This document shows positions 1 through 11,106 of a stretch of DNA of 64,000 nt, piece by piece; position 1 is the first letter of the stretch, and each line of letters starts with the position of its first letter. Under the pieces are notes generated by a model. That model was not told the origin of the DNA, searched no databases, and saw only the letters and a list, made by a program, of their open reading frames with translations. Source of the stretch: Phlegmacium glaucopus (taxonomy: Eukaryota; Basidiomycota; Agaricomycetes; Agaricales; Cortinariaceae). The stretch is taken from positions 1 to 64,000 of the forward strand of contig MU130366.1 of the NCBI GenBank assembly GCA_015039465.1. Reading direction: 5' to 3'. A program made the position numbers and the translations under genes.

Positions 1-112
1 GGAGTAGAGTCGGAAACGAGGGAGAGTACTGGAACGGAGTACGGACTACCGGAAACGACTCCAACGGAGTCGGACCGGAGTAACGTGTGACGGAATGTGA
101 CGGAATGTAACA
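1..112. repeat. Degenerate ggagt/ccgga-rich repeat tract
   Basis: The first ~110 bases are built from imperfect ggagt, cggagt and acgga words and do not continue the coding sequence beside them. A similar word mix occurs at about 10,340-10,440. It may be the edge of a repeat that truncates the neighbouring ORF; no terminal structure is visible. Confidence 0.35.
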
Positions 113-955
113 CCTTGTCGAGTAACTCTTTGTAGATGCTCTGAAGCAAGTCCTCGTTCAATATACCAATGTTAAAAGCCGATCCCAGCTTCAACTGGTC
201 ATGCCACTCTTGACATACATGTGCTTGATAAATTATAAGCGCTCGCTCACCAAACTCCCGTTGGCGGTATGGATGCAACTCCAGCTGGGTGAAAAGCTGA
301 GCGAAGGCATTGATGGCCTTTTCAGACCACTGGTATTTAGTCATTAGCGGAATGAAAGCATTCTTCGCCATGGATACCTGGCAAAAACTTAACTCCGTGT
401 TGGAACCACATTCTTCGAGGCCTTGAGTGAAGAAACAGACTTGAGTGTAACCATGTCGTCGACCTTGGTCAAACCAAAGGCGTCGTCGCTCTGCGTGAGC
501 TGGAGCTGAGTAGCATCCGTGCACCCCTCCGGCGTGAGGTACCAGAGTTCTATGTATTCAAAGTCCTCGATCCAATGGAGGGCGTACTGAGCCGGCCTTG
601 GTGCGATGTAGTTGCCAATACTGGTCACGTCATCAAAATCTTTCATTTTGGGTCTTTTCTTCTCCATTTCGACTCGCTCTTCCTCTCGTTCTGGTAGTTC
701 CTGGATTACCTGCGGCTTGTTGGCCAGTTGTTGCAGCCTCTGTGCCTCCTCTGCTGCGGCATCGTCGATGACCTGCTGATCCCAAACTTGGATTCGAGCG
801 TTGTGGTTCAGGGTCCAGGAATTGTTGAGTGCTTGCACTGCTTGCTTGAGAGTCATCCCATTCTGGGTTAAAGCGTCCCGTAAGACATTGTAATGTGGTC
901 CAGCATGGTCTGGCATCGCTTCTAAATGCGGGTTGTGTATTAGCCTGTCATCCAT
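113..955 (-). pseudogene. Repeated agaricomycete ORF of unknown function, frameshifted and truncated
   Basis: A minus-strand ORF (955 down to 389, 188 codons) has a helical charged N-terminal half and a segment containing YIELWYLTPEG, which I recognise from a protein that recurs in many agaricomycete genomes with no assigned function. The ORF stops at about 389, but in the next frame the family's continuation follows at once: a stretch with IPLMTKYQWSEKAINAF, then LELHPYRQREFGERAL, down to about 113. One indel near 385-395 therefore breaks the gene, and its 3' end is lost in the repeat tract at 1-112. It may be a non-coding relic of a multicopy family. Recognition of the family is from memory. 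Confidence 0.65.
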
Positions 956-1142
956 GATATATAAAATAGAGATTTATGAATATGGATGAAATGAAAGTAT
1001 TATCGATTAATATCGTTTCTAAAAGAGTGTCTTGTAAAGAGCGAAAGCAAGCGAGAGCGAAGTACTGAGCCAGATATTGAGAGTGAGTGATAGGTGTCTT
1101 AGGAGAAGGAGTGTGTGACGCTGTGACACCCAGTTCACTCAA

Positions 1143-1440
1143 AGACTTAATTCTAGTCTACGCTTATTCTTCGCTAAGACGAGAATATTGAACTCTGCTA
1201 AAAGTCCGGTGGATGTCCACCAGACTTTTTAACAGATTTTATGTATATACAATTTGTTTATTATTTCTGCACCATCATCTCCATCACTATTAGTTTATAC
1301 AATTTACTTATTTTTATTTACTCAGTACCAAGTCAATTCATGCTAACTCATATTCAATCACTACTAATTCACTGAATTTTCATAATGTTTTTTAAAAAGA
1401 CTTAAGATTAAAATTAAAATCAATTAATTATCATCCCTTG
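1143..1440. other. Intergenic AT-rich stretch
   Basis: No gene is visible. The stretch contains a gtccggtggatgtccaccag-type palindrome near 1,203-1,226, a word typical of the subterminal parts of the CTCCCCCAC MITEs elsewhere in the window, then AT-rich DNA. Confidence 0.4.
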
Positions 1441-2308
1441 TGAGGGGGATAGGTCACTAATACATTGGAAATACAAAATTATAATTAATAAAAAAGATAT
1501 TAGGGGGAGGGGGTGTTGAAATGAAGTGGTAGGTGTGGAAACGGGTGCTAAATGGGCGCTAAACGTGGAAGGTGGCTGAAATGGGTGGGTAGGTCATTGA
1601 AACGGTGTGGGCAGTGGGTGTAGGTGGTTGATATGGGCAGGTGGGGGTCGATATGAGTTGGTGGTGGTCGAAAAGGAGGCTGGGTGGTTGAAACGGGGCC
1701 AAAACGGGGGGTGGGTGGTTGATACAGGCACTCGGGGGCTGAAACAGGTGTGGGGGTGAAATGATGGTGTTGGTGGGTGGTTGAAACAGGCAACAACAAC
1801 AAGGTGTTGTCATTGTCATTGTAGCCTGTTGAAACAAAAAAAAATCCCCCCAGTAAGGGGGGTTTGTCTCACCATACCGTAAAATCAAACAAAAACACCC
1901 CCCCCCAGCAAGGGGGGGTTGCCATCGTCATCTGTTGTCCATTGTTGTCATTGTTGTTTGTTGTTCATTGTTGTTTGGTTTGTTGTTTGTTGTTTGTTGT
2001 TCATTGTTGTTTGGTTTGTTGTTTGTTGTTTGTTGTTGTTGTTTGGTTGTTTGTTTGTCATTTGGTTGTTTGTGGTTCAAAATCTAAAAAAAAAAAACAC
2101 TACAAAAAACCCCCCCTTTCACCAGGAGGGGGGGTGGTGATGGCAGTGTGTCAAGGCAGAGGTGATCTAAGGGTAGTAATTAGTAAATTGACATTTAAAA
2201 TTTAAAAAACAAACCAAATACCCCCCCCAGTGAGGGGGGAGTATCATTGTTGTTGTTGTTGTTGTTGTCATTGTTTGTTGTTGTTCATCATCACCCATCA
2301 TCATCACC

Positions 2309-2353
<45 letters not shown>

Positions 2354-2400
2354 CTGTTGTTGTCTGTCTTTGTCATGGTAGGTGGTGGTTATTTGTTGTG
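1434..2400. repeat. Low-complexity GGTGG/TTG tracts with C-run/G-run hairpins
   Basis: About 1,500-1,800 is a degenerate GGTGG/GAAAC array. About 1,920-2,070 and 2,240-2,360 are TTG/TGTT microsatellite. Embedded are short inverted repeats made of a C run, a 4-10 nt loop and a G run, near 1,434-1,450, 1,845-1,862, 1,897-1,918, 2,109-2,136 and 2,219-2,240. ORFs across this region (His/Pro/Thr, poly-Gln, Val/Cys-rich) are translations of the repeats and I do not regard them as genes. Confidence 0.75.
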
Positions 2401-2559
2401 GTTGTGTAACAGTGGTGTGCTTGTTGTTGTGGGTCACATGTGGTCATGTGACCAACTCATGGGCTGAACAAAACACAAGATTTGGATGGCAATATGACAT
2501 TGCAACCATATATTAATGAATAATATTAATTCTACTATTAGTACATTTTTAAATATTAC

Positions 2560-2806
2560 TAGTGGTTGAGTCTGGTGCTGTCCACTGACTGTCTGTTGGA
2601 CTTCATTGGCCCAATTCCGGTGATTGTCCACCGGAATGTCCATTGGTACTGTCTGGTGGACTAATTATCCAACCGGACAAACAGCGGAATTGCCATTGGA
2701 CAGTCTCTGGAAAAAAACACCTATTTTCCAGAGATTTTCCGGTGACAGTCCACCTGGAGTCCGCCCAGAAAATGTGGGGGACTGTAAAGACCTCCTTTGG
2801 TATGTT
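2560..2806. mobile_element. Partial hAT-type MITE, CTCCCCCAC family (right end only)
   Basis: The right terminal signature atgtgggggactgtaaag lies at about 2,771-2,789, preceded by the family's subterminal words (gtccaccggaatgtcc, cggtgacagtccacc). No matching left end is found, so it is a truncated copy of the family seen whole at 12,375-13,012 and 20,645-21,076. Confidence 0.6.
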
Positions 2807-2820
2807 GAGCAAAGCCATGT

Positions 2821-3220
2821 TGTTACAAACTTCTTTTTCTTTTTCTTATCACCACCGAACACATGTCTGTTTCACATCCATGCTTTCCTACTGCCACTTT
2901 TCATACCCGTCGTACACATGTTTACCTCTTTCTTTTCATCGCTTCACCTATTTATACTTATGCATACCCTTCTACATGCGGACGTTTCACATTATGCACG
3001 ACTCCCTTTACTTACTATAAATACCTTAACTACACAGGATGTAACCTTAGCTAATTCTTGATATTCTAACCTCGGTTACCTTGCTCTTGACATTCTCAAA
3101 CTCTTAAGACGCTGCCTCGAGACTCTTCTCTTGGTATTCTTCTGAGCTCACCGAACGAACGAACGATCTTCATATGACTGTCTACAGCCAGAATCCTCTG
3201 AGCCGTTCCAAGTTGTAACA
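2821..3220 (+). mobile_element. Solo LTR, family E (copy 1)
   Basis: A 400-bp unit begins TGTTACAAAC and ends AGTTGTAACA (TG...CA with short inverted ends), flanked by a perfect 5-bp duplication CATGT at 2816-2820 and 3221-3225. It resembles the unit at 14,327-14,758 along its length. No internal retroelement region is present, so it is read as a solo LTR left by recombination between two LTRs. Confidence 0.88.
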
Positions 3221-3501
3221 CATGTAGCATGCAGGCAAATGTGTTCACATCAGATCAAAGATGGTTGAATCTATTCTGGTCGATTAACATTGATTTTCTA
3301 TTGATTTCAAGCTAGTAATTAAAATCATGGTATGGTATGTAAACAATAACCATACACCATACAAGTGTCCTACTGCCAGGCAAGAGGTAAATATGTATAT
3401 TATGAATATGGAATATTTGGAGGAAACACACACATCATCAACCATCAATCATGCCTTGGAAAAACAATTGAAAATGACTCCTTCCCTTCTCCCTCTCGGA
3501 T

Positions 3502-4023
3502 CTATTCTGTCAGCGCTAGCCTCAGTGCTTGGTTGTGGGGGTTTGTGATGGACTGTTTGGTATTGGAAGTTGATATCTCCTTCGGCATATGAGTAGCCAT
3601 CATCCACTTGAGCTCTGTTCTAGAATTTGCAGTGGGAAGAACTGTCTTCCTTGTCTTGTGGTACAAGGCCCAACCCTTGGCAGTCCTTTTCAAGTACAAT
3701 ACCAGGACTTGGCAGTATAGATCTTCTTTAGGCTTGGAACACAAAGATCTGTGGTGGGAGAAGAATGTGATTGATTTTGTGGTTGGATTCTTGACTATGG
3801 GTAGAGAGACTGTGAGTGGTAGGGATGGTCCTACTGGCTCAGCAGGGCTATTATGAACACCTGCAGGTAATAGTGCAGTCAGTAGTTGAAACATTGAAGA
3901 GGAGGTAGAGGTAGAAATCTGACTTGGTTGAAGTGAATTAGTCGACTCAGCATATTTGTTACAGTCACTAAGGCCTATATTAAGGCCAAGCTCAAGAGAG
4001 GCATAAGTCCGGGAGAGAGGCAT
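3502..4023 (-). CDS. Unidentified 173-codon ORF
   Basis: An open frame starts at 4023 and stops at 3502. It is Ser/Thr-rich near residues 27-50 and basic in the second half. I recognise no domain, signal peptide or membrane segment. It lies between a solo LTR and a MITE, so it may be transposon debris rather than a gene. No intron extending it was evident. Confidence 0.25.
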   Translation of the reverse strand: MPLSRTYASLELGLNIGLSDCNKYAESTNSLQPSQISTSTSSSMFQLLTALLPAGVHNSPAEPVGPSLPLTVSLPIVKNPTTKSITFFSHHRSLCSKPKEDLYCQVLVLYLKRTAKGWALYHKTRKTVLPTANSRTELKWMMATHMPKEISTSNTKQSITNPHNQALRLALTE

Positions 4024-4303
4024 GCAGAATTTTTTGTGATAAGTGACAATGAAGCAATGCAGTAAGCTGCAGTAAGGTATATGAGTATCTTTGGTTGCAC
4101 ACCTTGCAAAATTATGTACACGTCAGGCCAAGTTAGACGGGTCATGGGACATTTGTATGAGTAAGAGAGTGCATGCACGCTTTGGTTTGGTATGTTATCA
4201 ACAAGACTTGATGAATGTATGATGGATGATGGAGAAATATCAACATAAATTGATCGTGAGTAAAAAAAATCATCTGATCTTGTCTTTTCTTGGCACATTC
4301 AGA

Positions 4304-4705
4304 TAGGGACTAGCATGGTAAACCACAGTTTAGACAGATTCACAAAATAAAATCTATTTTCTCCCTTGTTTGGAATCTTGATAGTACAAAATTTGGCATA
4401 CAAGTAGACACCAATATTAACTATAATGCCTGTAATTTTCAGAAGATAAGATAGAGAGATGATTATGTAAACTCAAACAGTACAGTTCAGAACAATTTTT
4501 CCATACCGAACTGTTCTGTTTCAATGTGACAACTCTCCCGCATTCACTTTCCAACACTTTTAGACAAAATTTACATCATTGTAAACTAGAACATCTTGGC
4601 TATCATACAGAGAAATAATTTTAAGAATAGCAGCAGAATTGTGCTTGCAAGTTGCTTTTTTTCCCAGGAACCGGAGTTTACCAAACTTTACCACGCTAGT
4701 CCCTA
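4304..4705. mobile_element. hAT-type MITE (TAGGGACTAG termini)
   Basis: A 402-bp unit has terminal inverted repeats TAGGGACTAGCATGGTAAAC on the left and, read inward from the right, TAGGGACTAGCGTGGTAAAG. It is flanked by a perfect 8-bp duplication CATTCAGA at 4296-4303 and 4706-4713. An 8-bp duplication plus short TIRs and no coding capacity is the hAT non-autonomous pattern. Confidence 0.88.
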
Positions 4706-4713
4706 CATTCAGA

Positions 4714-7050
4714 GCTGATTTTGACTGGGCAACCCCATGGTCAGATGACTTGCCTGACTGTCACAACTAGTCACTGACTGGCACAACACTGGGTGGTGGA
4801 ATGTGGAAAATGTACCAACAACTCACTATTTTTTTTTCGTGGATTTGGCTGACCCCCTCCCTCCCCCTGCTACTATATAAGGTATGTTTTTCCAGGTTCC
4901 AATTTTTTCTGAATGTTTTTGTGTCCCATGGTCCCCTTTTTGGAAAATCCTGTACCTACAGCTTCAGCCCAGCCATCCATAAACTTAAAAATACTTACAA
5001 ATTTTCAAATCACAGTAGAAGACTTGGATGCTCTGCATGCAAGTCTTTGCATGGAGGAACATATGTGAGAAATTACCAAAATTACTGAATGCAGTGAGTT
5101 TTACGAGTGTTCACATTGCCTTCAATATTATTGTTGGGATTGGGGTAGATGTACTCTTGGTCCAGTGAAGTGAATTAATTGCCCAAAAGATTCAGCAGTT
5201 AATCGTCGCAGGCCCCGACTGGTTTGAGTGGGCCATTGCCTTCAGCATGGCATATCCGAGTTCTGTTATATTAAGTGATCTTACAGTACTACATATTAGG
5301 GGAGTGCATATCCCTGGTAAATGGTTTGAGTGGGCCATTGCCTTCAGCATGGCAGATCCGAGCTTGTTCTGCCAGATCAAGTGATCTTATGATACTATCA
5401 CCTATCCACATACCTCTTGTAATGCCATGACTTGTATTGTAAAGCTGATCCAGGGGTGGGCAAATGATGGGGGTCGTTCAAGGCTTCAAGCTCCTCCAAT
5501 CAACAGGATTCCTAGGGATTTGTAGATGACACCTGTTAGAGATTTGTATAAGACTTTTTTGCCACTTGTCCCATAGCAATAAGTCCTTCAGGAGTAGAAA
5601 GTTCCATTCCACTGTATGTTTGCCAAGAACCTATCATTAGTATCCTGGTTTTGGTGATGCTCAGGTTACATTATACTGCATAGTAGTAACTATCAATCGG
5701 GGTTTTTTATTTGAGGTTACACAAAGGTGATTACAAACTTGATAAAATGCTGCTAACAGCAGGTTTGCAGATCTCATACCCCCAATAGCATCTTTATCAA
5801 CCCTGCTTTCTTCATTTTGGAATTGAAAATGTTTGTAACCTATGACCAAAGATGGGTTCAGTCCAAATATGGCCAGCAGAGTTATACAATATGATGAACC
5901 AGAGGCATGCACCCACCGCACCCAGTACTGACTTCGCTTTGAGGTCTCCATAGAGGTACAATCTCCCGTTTTGATGCATTTTACAATGTTGCTTTTGAAA
6001 AGTTCTAAGAATATCAATTAGCACAGACTAACTTATGTGATGTAAATTTGTACTTACATGTACAAATTTGGGCATTGTCATTGAGGTCACCACATCACCT
6101 GCACCTTCCTTTTTGGTGCCAGTGATCAATTGTGACAGATAGAAAAAATAATATTAATTCAGCGATGGGGAACAGCAAGAAGCCACATGCCTTCTTTTTA
6201 ATGATAGCAATGAATTTCACAAAGTTGCCAGCATCATTCCCCCAAATAGACATCTACCATCTGCTGTGAATATATACTTCTTGTACCATTCAGGTAGAGA
6301 TCTTCTACCTGGGGGAAATATGAGATAAGTCTACAATGTTGGAAATATTCTGTTGGTCTATATATAGGCACATTTATGATAAGGGATAAAATAACATTCA
6401 AGATGGTGACGAACCCAACTTGGTATAAGCAAAGTGTACTTTTTCTCCACATGTAATAATGAAATACCTATGGTTTTCATCCAGGTTGAGAGTATGAATG
6501 CTTTTATAAAAATTTAATTGGGAACTTGATGGAAGAAAAGAGATTTCGAATACCTATACCAACCATTCCAAGGCCACCTACGTGTCCTGGTGAGTGAAAA
6601 CTACAACTAAAAGAAATTTGGGCTATATGTACATACAAATACTACCTCTTGACCTGCCGGATATGTATCAAGTTGCTTTATAGGAAAGCCACTGAGCGAG
6701 ACTCCAGAAAGTTCCGCAGAAGAGAGCTCGCACTGGCATTTTCTTCACTGAAGCAGCACATCAGCTGAGTCCGAACGAGGACATCAGCTGACTTTGAAAT
6801 AAAATCACCGCAAAGTCCGAGGACATTTCAAAATCCGACCGGCTAAACCCGCGCGATTAGATGCCAACCCGTTTTTTTGGGGCTCCAGTTTGGTATAAGA
6901 CCGAGTTCTCAATACTGAGAACTCGGAATGGAGGTTTCTACATAGCCACCGGAACCACGAAATCTATCCCCCCTCTGCGCCCTCACTCACTCACTCAAAT
7001 GCTTTCGGACCTTAGTTTTTGAATTCACATAGGTTCGAACCTTCAGAAAT
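4714..7050. other. Region without a recognised gene
   Basis: Several ORFs of 60-118 codons lie here on both strands (for example 5661-6024 minus, two overlapping frames), none recognisable. The stretch has TATA-like and GT-AG-like words but no gene I can support. It includes the tandem duplication listed separately at 5,217-5,395. The sequence after 4,706 resembles 46,490-46,530 (agccgattttgactggg), which suggests a shared repeat. Confidence 0.4.
5217..5395. repeat. Two-copy tandem duplication of about 110 bp
   Basis: The block beginning ggtttgagtgggccattgcc occurs at about 5,220 and again at about 5,326. Each copy continues through ttcagcatggca-atccgag and aagtgatctta. The copies differ at scattered positions. 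Confidence 0.75.
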
Positions 7051-7451
7051 GGACCCTTGATATTTTCACCACATGCCGCCACCCCCTTGCGAAAACGTCC
7101 AAAAGAACATAAGTATTCTCAACAGTTTGGTCATGTATCGATTAAATTTAGAACTATTATGTGTACTCTGGTTGAGAACTGCGTCAGTGGCCAACACCGC
7201 CCGCCAAGAAACTTGTCGATGTTGGTTTTGCTTTTCGATATGTAGCGCTGCGCGGAGCTCCAAAACTCACCAAACGTTGCACGTGTTTCCGCAGTAAACA
7301 TTCACTGGCAGATGTTCCCACGTTGTCCGGGGGCATTAAGTAATTTGAGAAAGTTGCTGCCATCAAAAAGCGCCGCCAGATCTGCCATTGCCATTTCTTT
7401 CAGAACGACAACAACCCTCAACGAGTTTATCATTTCCCAAGCCATCCTGAT

Positions 7452-8520
7452 ATGTTTTCTCGACAGACCATTACCATCGTAACTTCGCGTCCCCGGTCCG
7501 AATCCCTGCCCCCGTTGGGTAGTACCAACTGCACACCACCGATCACAACGCAAGCGCCCGTCTACCGTATTGAAGAACGAAGCCGGACGATCCATATACC
7601 CTCTGACGTTGACCCATCTCAATGGGACCCTCATATGCTAAACACTATACTCACTCTGGCGGGGGTCCCCGAGTCTGAGCAGGATCGTATCACTGAACAA
7701 CCCATTCGTAGAACGAAATCCCATGCCGATGGTCAGGGTGCTCTTTCGCCTGATCCCTTGGATACCATCGAAAGAAAACATGAGAGTGTTTCCAGATCTA
7801 GTGTATATCGCGCTCAATGTCCTGGAATCAAGAGTGCACCGCTACATCCGTCGGATAACCCGGCTCTACGTGATAACAGCCCGCATGGGTCTACTTCCAA
7901 ACCCTCTTCAGCACGAACTCGCATCCTATTTTACCGCAAAGACGACCCTTATTATGGATTCACCAATTTCTCTCCTCATCCAGTCATTTACAATGGGAGA
8001 AAATATCCAACGAGCGAGCATCTTTTCCAGTCGTTCAAAGTCCGTAGTCTCTTGATATAAAATTTCTTGCAACTCATGTCTCCAGCACAGTTCCAGGCAC
8101 ATCGGCCCAATCTCGCAGAGCACATCCGTACATACTCTGAAAGACCCAGCGTCGCTTTTTCAGAGGCTCGACGCTTCCAACCTGAAGCAAGACCTGATTG
8201 GGAAAAAGTAAATATCGAGAAGGTATGTTCCACTGTTTTACGCTCTCTAGATACACTTAACCAAAGGTAAATAGATGGAGGTAACTTTATATCACAAATT
8301 TACGCAACATTTCGACCTTCAAGCAGAACTACTTGGAACGGGAGACGCAGAACTTATTGAGGTAGGTCCTGCACGTGTGTAAATTTCCGATTCACTAATG
8401 GCTGTGCAGAATTCCGACAAGGATGCGTTTTGGGGCGTAGGTGCTGATGGGAAAGGACGTAATGAACTTGGAAAATGCCTTGAAAGGCTGCGGGCTAAAC
8501 TCCTTGGTAACGGATGTTAA
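7452..8520 (+). CDS. NADAR-domain protein (YbiA-like N-glycosidase family), four exons
   Basis: Exons 7452-8039, 8091-8222, 8275-8361 and 8410-8520 are joined by three short phase-0 GT-AG introns (51, 52 and 48 bp) and give a 305-residue protein. Residues ~156-303 form a NADAR domain: RILFYRKDDPYYGFTNFS, then the invariant-type block YPTSEHLFQSFK, HRPNLAEHIRT after the first splice, and a C-terminal FWGVGADGKGRNELG. Known family members hydrolyse N-glycosidic bonds, in riboflavin intermediates or in ADP-ribosyl-guanosine; the substrate here is not predictable. Residues 1-155 are a Ser/Pro/Thr-rich, probably disordered extension not found in bacterial homologues. The start is the first ATG in the open frame. 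There are no breaks and CpG content is normal, unlike the transposons around it, so it looks like a living host gene. Confidence 0.88.
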
Positions 8521-8548
8521 TCACTATCGCTCGCGACCTCGTTCCTTA

Positions 8549-9542
8549 CAGGGTTTTGCATAATATAATGAACACTTGTGGTGGTCACGTGTGAGCTTTC
8601 CCACAGCCAAACAAAGCTGATCTTATCAACTGATCAATCTGGCTCAACCTCAATCTGGCTCAACCTCAATGAACTCACTCACCCTTCCAGACACATCCTA
8701 TCCTCTCGTAAACTCATAAATGTGTTCCTATAGCAGTCCACCACATATACTGCTACAGTGCTACTTTCACCATTTTTTTGCCTGTTGGACCCTATGCTGC
8801 TATGCAACATCACCCTTGATATCAAGACCACATGTCTGTTTCATTTCTCATCCTGAACCTTTGGATTGATATCATTACATGTATCATTCAGTAGCATCCG
8901 AGTTAGCTAGATATTAAGAACACATTGTGTGCAAAAACTCCAGAATTTTGCTTGCTTGAGGTATAAAAACTGACCTCTCCCCCTAGTAATGGAAGGGATT
9001 GACCGATGTACCATAATGATTATGATATGTTAAAATGTTTGTGATAGTTCCTATTGAGCATCCTGCAAGATCTGCCAGCTTTTGGTACATGTAACCATGG
9101 TCACTCCACCATTTTACAATGCAATCATGTAGATCTTTCAAAAGGTGAGGAGCCATCAAGTGCAGGGAGTTGCTGTTGGAATTACAAACCTATCCAAGCT
9201 CCATTGTCACAGGGAGCAACAGGCATAAAATCAAATGTGGCCGGGCCACACTCACACACATTTCCACTGTTATTTTCTCTTTCTCTCATTTCTCTCTATG
9301 CCACCTCATTATTATCCATTTAGAGTAATTATGGTATTTTAGTATAAATATGGACTTGTTCTTTCCAGTCACCTCAGTTGTTTTAGCATGCAAAACACTG
9401 AGCTTTTACATTTAGAACTCTTATAGTTGCAGCATATCTAACTGATCAGAAATCCCTGATATGGCCTTTGTTTGGCTGTGGGAAAGCTCACATGTGACTG
9501 CCACAAAAAAAATGAGTGTTCATTATATTATGCAAAACCCTG
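8549..9542. mobile_element. MITE with ~70-bp TIRs and TA duplication
   Basis: The ends are inverted repeats of about 70 bp: CAGGGTTTTGCATAATATAA at 8,549 and its complement ending at 9,542, with the match running through the ctcacatgtgac and ggctgtgggaaag words. The flanks are TA (8547-8548 and 9543-9544), the pattern of Tc1/mariner-like or related TA-targeting elements. The interior (about 850 bp) holds no convincing ORF. It sits 28 bp after the stop codon of the NADAR gene, within the probable 3' UTR. Confidence 0.85.
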
Positions 9543-9849
9543 TATGTGCTATTCTGTTTTTGATATATTGCTTGAAAACACGTGTTTATCCTCACGATTG
9601 ATCTTATAGTGCTCGTTTTGAACATGCTTTCACTGGTTTGTTCCTCAAGCTACATACATATGACTCCCACAGTAAATAAGCTTGTTCACTGAATCATATT
9701 GATCAAACCTGTTAGAGGAGTGTAGAACCCAGGAATCAAGTTGAATTCTAAGGTGATTATCTTTGATAACTACCTTACACCTATATACTACAAGCATGGG
9801 AGCTAATACAACTATATATGGCTAGTACATAATAGAAGGCAGGGTGTGT

Positions 9850-10560
9850 TAGTGTTGCTGAAGTCTGGTTCAGTCCGGTTCTCTGCCATTTTTGGTGAAC
9901 CCTGAACTGAACTATTGGTCCGGTTCTGGAAACAGTCTGAACCTTGAACCTGGTTCTGGTCTGGTTCTTGGTTCTAAACCGAACTAATTACTATATAAGG
10001 CAAGCATTCAGGCAAATTAGGCCTCCTTGAACCTCAAAATGGGTTCGGTTCAGCCATGCTCTGAACTTTGAACTTGTTAGGGCAACTGCAACGCTGACTT
10101 AGTCAAGCTAGCAGGGGATCCAAAGTTAATAATATTTCAGAAAAGATATCTACAAGTGACTTACCTAGCAGGGGATCCAAAGAGGAAAGGATGGGGATCC
10201 CTGCTAGGCTGGGGGTGTTTAAGTACTAATATGGACATAACGGAGATATAAAATAAATAAAGGAATGATACGATAATAATTAATTAATTAAATAAGAAGT
10301 GGTGCGATATGAAAAATAGAAATAAAAGATGGAGTGAATCGGAGGACCGGAGTCGGAGCGGAACTACGGGATTCCGGAGTCAACCAGTGACGGAAGCGGA
10401 GTTGGACGGAAGGTCGGAGGTCGTCGGAAAGGTGGGGTGTATGATTCTAGAGTTGAGGTTTGGGTTAAAGTCGGGTGTCCCCTAACAGAACTGAACTTTG
10501 GTCTGGTTCTCAAAAGTTCAGGTTCGAACTTCGGTTCAGAACCAGACTGTGGCATCACTA
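9850..10560. mobile_element. hAT-type element with TAGTG termini (copy 1), carrying a solo LTR
   Basis: The left end TAGTGTTGCTGAAGTCTGG and the right end, read inward TAGTGATGCCACAGTCTGG, form imperfect TIRs flanked by a perfect 8-bp duplication GGGTGTGT at 9842-9849 and 10561-10568. Without the nested 413-bp LTR and its 5-bp duplication the element is about 293 bp. The interior is rich in ggttc/gaacc words and has no ORF. Confidence 0.9.
10075..10487 (+). mobile_element. Solo LTR, family D (copy 1)
   Basis: A 413-bp unit from TGTTAGGGCAACTGCAACG to GGGTGTCCCCTAACA is flanked by a perfect 5-bp duplication GAACT at 10070-10074 and 10488-10492. It contains the family marker gcaggggatccaaag twice. 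Other copies lie at 27,546-28,007 and, inverted, ending at 17,462. Confidence 0.92.
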
Positions 10561-10710
10561 GGGTGTGTGGTAGATAACAAGAATAGAACTGACATTGGTA
10601 TGGTGTCATTGACAAAGGGTCAACTACTACAACAATAAGAGGATATCTGTAAAGGGTAGGATGGGGAATGCGGTATGTAATATGATTGTAGAGTGAAATG
10701 AAAGTAATAC

Positions 10711-11106
10711 ATCAGGAAAAATGATTTTGGCCCTAGGTAGCCTTGGGTAATTTGTTAGTATCACATCACTACTCAGGACATCCCAGGACACCCCAGGACA
10801 CCCCAGGACATCCAATTCCTAGAGCAGCACAGGTAAAATTTGAGTGTTACACACTTATCCAAGGACACCTCAGGACAACCTAGGACAGCATAGATAAAGT
10901 TTTGACTGCCACCCATTCTCTCAGGACACCTTTAGTGTATCTCAGGATGCTCTCAGGTTGCCTCAGGTTGCCCCAGGACAGCCTAAGACTTTTCATACAT
11001 AGGTAACTTGCACCCCAGGGCGACCTCTTGACCTGAGCGCCCTGAGCTGCCTGGGGCACCCCAGGACATTTCAGGACAGCCTAGGGCAGAAGTCATTTTC
11101 CCTGAT
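10711..11106. mobile_element. TIR element with CATCAGGAAAAATGA termini (family F, copy 1)
   Basis: Left end CATCAGGAAAAATGATTTTG; right end, read inward, CATCAGGGAAAATGACTTC, followed in both by GCCCTAGG. The interior is a degenerate array of the word ccaggaca. The flanks aagtaata and tagcaata share 6 of 8 positions, so an 8-bp duplication is possible but not proven. A second, interrupted copy lies at 13,509-14,853. Confidence 0.7.

Noticed and set aside
1548..2376. Several ORFs including poly-Gln, poly-Thr and His/Pro-rich frames
   Set aside because: They are translations of GGTGG and TTG microsatellites on both strands and have no start context or domain.
2434..3061. Overlapping ORFs with Cys/Phe-rich or Lys-rich content
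   Set aside because: They cover a MITE end and a solo LTR with precise boundaries.
5217..5395. CRISPR-like or other spaced repeat array
   Set aside because: Only two tandem copies with no regular spacers; the genome is eukaryotic.
7302..8256. Minus-strand and alternative-frame ORFs across the NADAR gene
   Set aside because: They overlap well-supported exons and lack any recognisable motif.
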